A stretch of 36,040 nt of DNA, from the IMG/VR virus record IMGVR_UViG_3300006033_000013, positions 1 through 36,040 of that record; one strand, given 5' to 3'. This document shows, in pieces, positions 32,271 through 36,040 of this stretch. The number at the start of each line of letters is the position of its first letter. Within the stretch, counting starts at the first letter, position 1. A program made the translations under genes and the position numbers. The notes beneath the pieces are model-generated. The model was not told where the DNA came from. It did no database searches and was given only the letters and a program-made list of their open reading frames with translations. The DNA comes from a virus.

Positions 32271-32609
32271 ATGGAAAAGATTATTGCTCATTTGATATCT
32301 GAAGGTTGGAAAGAGTATCAAGACCAATTCAGGAGGTATGCACGTTGTTTTTACAAGCGATTTGACACGCCTACGCGGTGCGCGTGTAATGATGACAAAT
32401 CCGGTATTCAGATTGTATGCTATGTTTATGGACGCGTATCATACGAGCTAGAATTGTTCGGCGAGTTAAGGGATGGAACTTGGACTAAGGTTTACCAATA
32501 CGGAATGCCGGAAGATATCACGCAAGGGCTTTCTTTAATTCCGCGAATGCTGTCTACATGGGAGCACATGGCAAACGCTGAAACAACGTTTAATAGAAAG
32601 GATTATTGA
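32271..32609 (+). CDS. Hypothetical protein
   Basis: 112 residues starting one base after the previous stop, with GCTAGGAGG upstream. The middle (IQIVCYVYGRVSYELELFGEL) is strand-rich, and ACARCFYK-like text carries Cys residues. An upstream in-frame start at 32166 lies inside the previous gene and is rejected. Not recognised. Confidence 0.6.
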   Translation: MEKIIAHLISEGWKEYQDQFRRYARCFYKRFDTPTRCACNDDKSGIQIVCYVYGRVSYELELFGELRDGTWTKVYQYGMPEDITQGLSLIPRMLSTWEHMANAETTFNRKDY

Positions 32610-32610
32610 T

Positions 32611-32721
32611 ATGAGCGAACAACCCAAGCGCGTAAAGGCGTTCAAAGAAGACTGGATTAAGCGGGCTGTGCTTGCTGAAATGGAAGCGCATAACTTGCGG
32701 ATTGAAGTCTCTAAGCTTTAA
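32611..32721 (+). CDS. Small helical hypothetical protein
   Basis: 36 residues, with GAAAGGATT upstream of the ATG. Charged and helical (AFKEDWIKRAVLAEMEAHNLR). Short but with a good ribosome site. Function unknown. Confidence 0.45.
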   Translation: MSEQPKRVKAFKEDWIKRAVLAEMEAHNLRIEVSKL

Positions 32722-32777
32722 AAGCAACTCGAATCAATTACGGTATGGAAGATAATCAAGCGGAAGGTGTTCGGCAA

Positions 32778-32954
32778 ATGAAAAAGTTCAACCCGAGCCA
32801 ACTTGCGGCCAAGAGATGGAAAGGACACAAGAAAGAGCCGACACAGGCGCGACGGCTCAGGCTTACAACGATTGCGCGAATCAAGGCACGCGCAGAGAAG
32901 CATGGAGTAACTTTCGATCAGGCGGTTAACGGATTATTGGAGGATGAGAAATGA
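32778..32954 (+). CDS. Small basic protein, possible ribbon-helix-helix DNA binder
   Basis: 58 residues from ATG 32778 with GGAAGG ten bases upstream. The C-terminal part (RRLRLTTIARIKARAEKHGVTFDQAVNGLLEDE) has a strand, helix, helix pattern as in ribbon-helix-helix proteins. A start at 32745 has no ribosome site. If real it may be a small regulator of early transcription. It overlaps the next gene by ATGA. Confidence 0.5.
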   Translation: MKKFNPSQLAAKRWKGHKKEPTQARRLRLTTIARIKARAEKHGVTFDQAVNGLLEDEK

Positions 32955-33352
32955 GCGAGCAAAAACCTGATATGAGCAATGTCGTTGTCGGGACTATGGT
33001 TCGCCACAGAAATGGAGATGTGGCGGATGTTACACACGTTTTAGAAGGCTCTGTTCTTCCAATTCGTACCGGACTTGGTTTTTGGCACAAGGATAACGGT
33101 GTATGCGCTGGAATAGAAGATCAATACCGCCAGTACGACATCATCAAGATTATTTCGCATCCACCCGCGAACAAAGAGGCGAATGACACGGTTGCCGTTG
33201 AAAAGGTTCCTTGCGATGAGAAAGCCTCTCTGCGAGACCTATTCGCGATGTCGGCTTTGACTGGTTTGATATCAGCAGGTGCAGGGTTAGACGATGCCGC
33301 GCGCTGGTCTTATACAACCGCAGACGCTATGTTGGAAGCGAGGTCAAAATGA
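32951..33352 (+). CDS. Hypothetical protein with conserved phage C-terminal motif
   Basis: 133 residues. The N-terminal half (GTMVRHRNGDVADVTHVLEG) is beta-rich, and the C-terminal half contains SLRDLFAMSALTGLISAG, a motif common at the ends of small phage proteins. Function unknown. ATGA overlap with the next gene. Confidence 0.6.
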   Translation: MSEQKPDMSNVVVGTMVRHRNGDVADVTHVLEGSVLPIRTGLGFWHKDNGVCAGIEDQYRQYDIIKIISHPPANKEANDTVAVEKVPCDEKASLRDLFAMSALTGLISAGAGLDDAARWSYTTADAMLEARSK

Positions 33353-33468
33353 GCGACAACCGAAAAGAAATGTTCGACCTAGCTTGCGAACGTGTTGCCT
33401 TGTTTGTTCTCATCGTTTTCGCGCTCGGTCTGGCTTATCAATGTGCGTTTTGCCTGTTGCGGCACTAG
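33349..33468 (+). CDS. Single-span membrane mini protein
   Basis: 39 residues, one hydrophobic helix from about 16 to 37 (VALFVLIVFALGLAYQCAFC). ATGA-coupled. Could act in the host membrane. Function unknown. Confidence 0.5.
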   Translation: MSDNRKEMFDLACERVALFVLIVFALGLAYQCAFCLLRH

Positions 33469-33475
33469 GAGAGAT

Positions 33476-34291
33476 ATGAACACAGTAAAATACAACATGC
33501 CATTTGAAGAATACTCGCTTGTTGAAGCTATCAACGCGAGTTCGCTAAAAGCCGGACGCTTGTCTATGAAGCACATGCGCCACGCGATGACAAAGGGCTA
33601 CAAAGAAACGACTCCAGCAATGCAATTCGGAAAGCTTGCGCACGCGGCCATATTGGAACCTCTTACACTCATGCGTGATTGCGTTGTTTGGGACGGTGGC
33701 GCAAAACGAGGCTCCGAGTGGACTAAGTTTCAAAACGAAAACGAGTGCAAAGAGATCGTGACGGCTAACGATCTTTCGCGGTTGCAAATGCTTGTTGCTT
33801 CCGTCCAGTCTAACGCCGATGCACGCGACTTGCTTTCAAACTCTAAGCATGAGGTTTCATGCTTCTTTAATGATTCTGTTTACGGAGCGGCCAAGGCTCG
33901 GCTCGACGGTGTTTGTGATGCTGGCGTAATCGAGGTCAAGACTTGCAACAATCTAGACGAACGGTCTATCGGGAATCAGTTTGTTTCGATGGGTTATGAT
34001 TTGCAGGTAGGCTGGTATCATCATGCCGCTGATGTGTGTGAATTGTGCAAGCGCAAAACCGTTTACATGGTCTATGTAGAAAGCAATGAGCCTTTTGACT
34101 GCGTTGTGTTTACAGTACCTAAACGCACGATCACGAAAGGCTATCAGACGGCTTGCGAGTTGGCTGCACGTTATCGCGAGTGCGAGGCCGCGAACAACTA
34201 TCCCGGCACGCAGGATATAGGCATTCGTGATTTGGCTATGCCCGCATACTACGAAGGCGACGTAGAACTTGATGATGTTATGCCGATGTGA
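33476..34291 (+). CDS. Exonuclease VIII-like PD-(D/E)xK nuclease
   Basis: 271 residues from ATG 33476 (AGGAGAG upstream). FGKLAHAAILEP (51-62), KARLDGV (140-146, Asp144), VIEVKT (151-156, Glu153 and Lys155) and YDLQVGWYH (174-182) are the motifs of phage exonucleases related to RecE and DUF3799. The pattern D, ExK and QxxxY supports a 5'-3' exonuclease for recombination. The next gene may be its annealing or ssDNA-handling partner. A longer frame from 33392 lies inside the previous gene and is rejected. Confidence 0.85.
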   Translation: MNTVKYNMPFEEYSLVEAINASSLKAGRLSMKHMRHAMTKGYKETTPAMQFGKLAHAAILEPLTLMRDCVVWDGGAKRGSEWTKFQNENECKEIVTANDLSRLQMLVASVQSNADARDLLSNSKHEVSCFFNDSVYGAAKARLDGVCDAGVIEVKTCNNLDERSIGNQFVSMGYDLQVGWYHHAADVCELCKRKTVYMVYVESNEPFDCVVFTVPKRTITKGYQTACELAARYRECEAANNYPGTQDIGIRDLAMPAYYEGDVELDDVMPM

Positions 34292-34305
34292 AAGGACAAA
34301 ACGAA

Positions 34306-34941
34306 ATGAACGAAGACAACCTAAGCGATACAATCGCGCCAAAATCAGATCAATTAAACGCAGACGATTTGCTTACCGGCCCAATCACGGTAACAATCGA
34401 AAGGGTCACGCGCAACGAAAGCAAAGAACAGCCGATATCGTTGCACATCGGCAACGGGCGGCAACCTTACAAGCCTTGCAAGTCAATGCGCCGTGTTCTT
34501 ATCGCGGCATTGGGTGAAAAAGGCTCTGCTTGGGTCGGCAAAAGTCTTACACTATACGCAGACACAACCGTTGTGTTTGGCGGCGCGAAAGTTGGCGGTA
34601 TCCGTATCAGCCACGTATCCGGCATCAACGAACCGTTGCGCCTTTTGCTTACGGCAACACGTAGCAAGCGGGCTGAGTATGTTGTTAATCCGCTTGTTGT
34701 TTTGAAGCCGCAATCCGAATCGATAACCGGCACGATTGAAGACGTGATTGTGTTGCAATCGAAGCCGGACGCTGAAAAGGCATGGACAAAGTGGGGCATC
34801 AAGATCAACTGCGAAACGTACGGAACTTTCGACAAGACGCTTGGAGAGGCCGCACTTGCGCTTGTAAAATCGGTTGCGGTTGTTGAATGGAAAGCTGACG
34901 GAAAGCACAAGACGGCGTTGAAGGTTGCGCCGGTGGAGTAA
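34306..34941 (+). CDS. Conserved phage protein next to the exonuclease, unknown role
   Basis: 211 residues with AAAGGA before the ATG. ITVTIERVTRNESKEQPISLHI, PYKPCKSMRRVL, then TLYADTTVVFGGAKVGGIRISHV belong to a family I recall beside phage exonuclease and SSB genes. No catalytic residues stand out. It may bind single-stranded DNA or help annealing, but this is inference from position. It is the last ordinary phage gene before the attC-like cassette block. Confidence 0.6.
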   Translation: MNEDNLSDTIAPKSDQLNADDLLTGPITVTIERVTRNESKEQPISLHIGNGRQPYKPCKSMRRVLIAALGEKGSAWVGKSLTLYADTTVVFGGAKVGGIRISHVSGINEPLRLLLTATRSKRAEYVVNPLVVLKPQSESITGTIEDVIVLQSKPDAEKAWTKWGIKINCETYGTFDKTLGEAALALVKSVAVVEWKADGKHKTALKVAPVE

Positions 34942-34962
34942 CACAGAAAGTGAGTTTTAGGA

Positions 34963-35217
34963 ATGAGTGGAGCGAATGACGATAGCCTCCAGCGCATTGT
35001 TGGGCCGGACGTTTCGCCCACCGATGACGCTGGACGGTGGGAGCGCAGCAAGTCCCCGTGGCACGCTGACGCCTTCCAGCCATATTTCAAGGACCGCGCA
35101 CCGGAGCAGTGCGACCGCAAGACCGGGTGGCTCGAAATCGACTGGTGCGGCAACGCTATCGGGTGGGTGCCCGACGGCACTGTGATAAGGCCGAACACCG
35201 GCAATGAGGCGCGGTAG
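34963..35217 (+). CDS. Cassette gene K0, high-GC hypothetical protein
   Basis: 84 residues. Three 60-base lines counted by hand (34981-35160) give 116 G or C of 180 (64%), against 45-53% for two lines counted in the gene before. The sequence has no recognised domain. The last residues NTGNEAR and the stop codon (TAG at 35215-35217) come from the left arm and loop of attC-like element B. The composition and shared 3' end suggest the gene was brought in from another genome. Its 5' boundary is unclear, since no TTCGGC is found before the ATG. Confidence 0.65.
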   Translation: MSGANDDSLQRIVGPDVSPTDDAGRWERSKSPWHADAFQPYFKDRAPEQCDRKTGWLEIDWCGNAIGWVPDGTVIRPNTGNEAR

Positions 35218-35244
35218 TCCGTCGCCTAGGGCGATTTGTTAGGC
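35190..35244 (+). repeat. attC-like element B (end of K0, start of K1)
   Basis: Left end GCCGAAC (35190-35196), right end GTTAGGC (35238-35244). Central stem AGGCG (35207-35211) with CGCCT (35223-35227) and inner CGG with CCG, loop TAGT (35215-35218), one unpaired T at 35222. Total 55 bp. The expected crossover lies between G35238 and TT. Confidence 0.65.
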
Positions 35245-35264
35245 GTTTTTAGTTGGAGGTTGAA

Positions 35265-35519
35265 ATGATCGACTACACAAAACAGACTCCTGAAACCGAC
35301 TTCTTCATGAACCGGATTAACGGAGACGAAATAGACCTTGAAATGGTACGCGCTGCGATGCATGACATGGAGGTTGAACGCGACTATGCACGGGCGCAGT
35401 CGGCCGCATGGCGTCGCTTGGCGCACGATGCGGCAACTGTTCTTTCCGCACATGCGGTTGGCCACGCCACACAACGTGTAATCGAAGAGGCCGAAGACGC
35501 TGAATCCGTCTTCGCCTAA
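35265..35519 (+). CDS. Cassette gene K1, hypothetical protein
   Basis: 84 residues from ATG 35265 behind TTGGAGGTTGAA, a strong Shine-Dalgarno shared with K3 and unlike the usual GAAAGG of this phage. The protein is charged and helical (MVRAAMHDMEVERDYARAQS, AWRRLAHDAATVLSA) with no known domain. The stop TAA (35517-35519) lies inside the left end of element C. The cassette would span 35239-35562. Unknown function. Confidence 0.65.
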   Translation: MIDYTKQTPETDFFMNRINGDEIDLEMVRAAMHDMEVERDYARAQSAAWRRLAHDAATVLSAHAVGHATQRVIEEAEDAESVFA

Positions 35520-35568
35520 CACGGGAGCCCAGCCACGGTAGTCCGTTGGCTGTGGCGATTGGTTAGAG
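35514..35568 (+). repeat. attC-like element C (end of K1, start of K2)
   Basis: Left end GCCTAAC (35514-35520), right end GTTAGAG (35562-35568). Stem AGCCA (35531-35535) with TGGCT (35547-35551), inner CGG with CCG, loop TAGT (35539-35542), unpaired T at 35546. 55 bp. CGCCTAAC at its left end is the exact complement of GTTAGGCG at the start of K1. Confidence 0.75.
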
Positions 35569-35593
35569 CATTTTTTTGAAAGGAGATGATGAA

Positions 35594-35794
35594 ATGATCA
35601 AGTGGACAATGACAAGAAATGGACAAAGCAAGTCTCTCAAAGACGTTCCGTATACGGCACAGATTGAGAGTGTGAATGGGCGCGTATGCGTAGGCATGTG
35701 CGAGAACTGTTCAAAGCCTATCTTAGAAGGCCATAAACACCATCACGATACAGAGGGCATTATGTGGCATGCTCGGTGTCGCTCTAACACGTGA
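35594..35794 (+). CDS. Cassette gene K2, small zinc-finger-like protein
   Basis: 66 residues from ATG 35594 behind AAAGGAGATGATGAA. CENC (about 37-40), then GHKHHHDTEG, and HARC near the end form a Cys2 and His or Cys cluster like small treble-clef phage proteins. A TTG-initiated longer form from 35576 is less likely. The stop TGA (35792-35794) is inside element D. The cassette would span 35563-35829. Confidence 0.65.
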   Translation: MIKWTMTRNGQSKSLKDVPYTAQIESVNGRVCVGMCENCSKPILEGHKHHHDTEGIMWHARCRSNT

Positions 35795-35835
35795 GGCCAG
35801 CCACGTATCACGTTGGCTGCGCCGATTTGTTCGAT
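35782..35835 (+). repeat. attC-like element D (end of K2, start of K3)
   Basis: Left end CTCTAAC (35782-35788), right end GTTCGAT (35829-35835). Stem AGCCA (35799-35803) with TGGCT (35814-35818), inner CG with CG, loop TATCA (35806-35810), unpaired T at 35813. 54 bp. GCTCTAAC at 35781-35788 is the exact complement of GTTAGAGC at the start of K2. Confidence 0.75.
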
Positions 35836-35852
35836 GAAAATTGGAGGTTGAA

Positions 35853-36040
35853 ATGCTGGAACAATGGAAGAAACTTGACAGAGAATTACAGTGCCAGAAA
35901 ACACTGATGGCTGCATGCCTGCGGTGCTTGGTGGGCAAAAAGATGATTTACCGCAAGGGCAATATGTGCGTAGCCAAACCGTGCATTGTGATTGATGTGT
36001 GGCAGGGCGGAGACGCTGTTCGGATCATGACGGAGCGCGG
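35853..36040 (+). CDS. 5' part of cassette gene K3 (continues at base 51 in the circle)
   Basis: ATG 35853 behind ATTGGAGGTTGAA, the same strong ribosome site as K1. The frame is open to the end of the window and continues through bases 51-96. The full protein is 77 residues: MLEQWKKLDRELQCQKTLMA, then MIYRKGNMCVAKPCIVIDVW, strand-rich at the end. It has three scattered cysteines before residue 50 and no known domain. The cassette starts after G35829 (TTCGATG). Confidence 0.75.
   Translation, partial: MLEQWKKLDRELQCQKTLMAACLRCLVGKKMIYRKGNMCVAKPCIVIDVWQGGDAVRIMTER
35991..36040. repeat. Terminal direct repeat, right copy
   Basis: Exact copy of positions 1-50. The base before it (35990, g) is the last unique base, giving a closed length of 35,990 bp. 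Confidence 0.95.

Noticed and set aside
35215-35255. Element B as a simple terminator
   Set aside because: CGCCTA and TAGGCG followed by TTTTT could form one, but elements C and D keep the full 54-55 bp layout without such a terminator, and the cross-cassette complementarity is not explained by termination.
1-36040. tRNA genes, CRISPR arrays, integrase or repressor genes
   Set aside because: I looked for cloverleaf-like stretches, regular spacer repeats and recombinase motifs and saw none convincing. A tRNAscan or profile search would be decisive.

Overview
The window is one complete small tailed-phage genome, not a piece of bacterial chromosome. The first 50 bases (1-50) are repeated exactly as the last 50 (35991-36040), and an open reading frame runs straight through that overlap, so the molecule closes into a circle of about 35,990 bp. 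All convincing genes lie on the + strand, tightly packed, often with ATGA or TAATG overlaps. Virion proteins are of siphovirus type: large terminase, lambda-type portal, protease-capsid fusion, tail tube protein, chaperone-like protein, short tape measure. No integrase, repressor or lysogeny module was recognised. The host cannot be read directly. Sec-type signal peptides and a LamG lectin on virion proteins are a weak hint of a Gram-negative, PVC-like gut or aquatic bacterium.

Layout. The early region starts after a strong terminator (29850-29887) with a promoter at 29939-29967 and runs through the circle junction to about 10.3 kb. It holds many small proteins, often Cys-rich or zinc-ribbon-like, an exonuclease VIII-like nuclease, an SSB-like protein, an HNH protein, a replication initiator with its helicase loader, a SNF2-like helicase, a DNA methyltransferase, an ASCH-like protein and a Lar-like protein. 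The late region (10347-29816) carries packaging, head, neck, tail, fibre or lectin, and lysis-associated genes in canonical order. A second promoter plus a long hairpin terminator precede the initiator gene (2338-2495). Further promoters lie at 7708 and at 24124, upstream of the fibre gene. All four have exactly 17 bp between the -35 and -10 hexamers.

Two features stand out. (1) Three homologous 54-55 bp elements at 35190-35835 separate small genes and look like integron attC sites: RYYYAAC-like and GTTRRRY-like ends, a central stem with one bulged base, and a short loop. A fourth, incomplete copy lies at 9772-9826. For the two complete cassettes, the bases after the upstream crossover point are exactly complementary over 8 bp to the end of the downstream site, which is the signature of circular cassette integration. 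No integron integrase is present, so this would be a phage-borne attC cluster lacking an integrase (CALIN-like). (2) The helicase gene is cut inside its Walker A motif by CTT TAG CTA. A 6-nt ribosomal hop from the first leucine codon to the second would restore the exact motif DCGLGKT, and a perfect 9-bp hairpin ends directly at the take-off codon.

A cluster of palindromic octamers (TGCTAGCA) inside the initiator gene is a candidate replication origin of the lambda type. A second candidate control region at 8325-8444 holds two tandem DnaA-box-like repeats and a structured leader.
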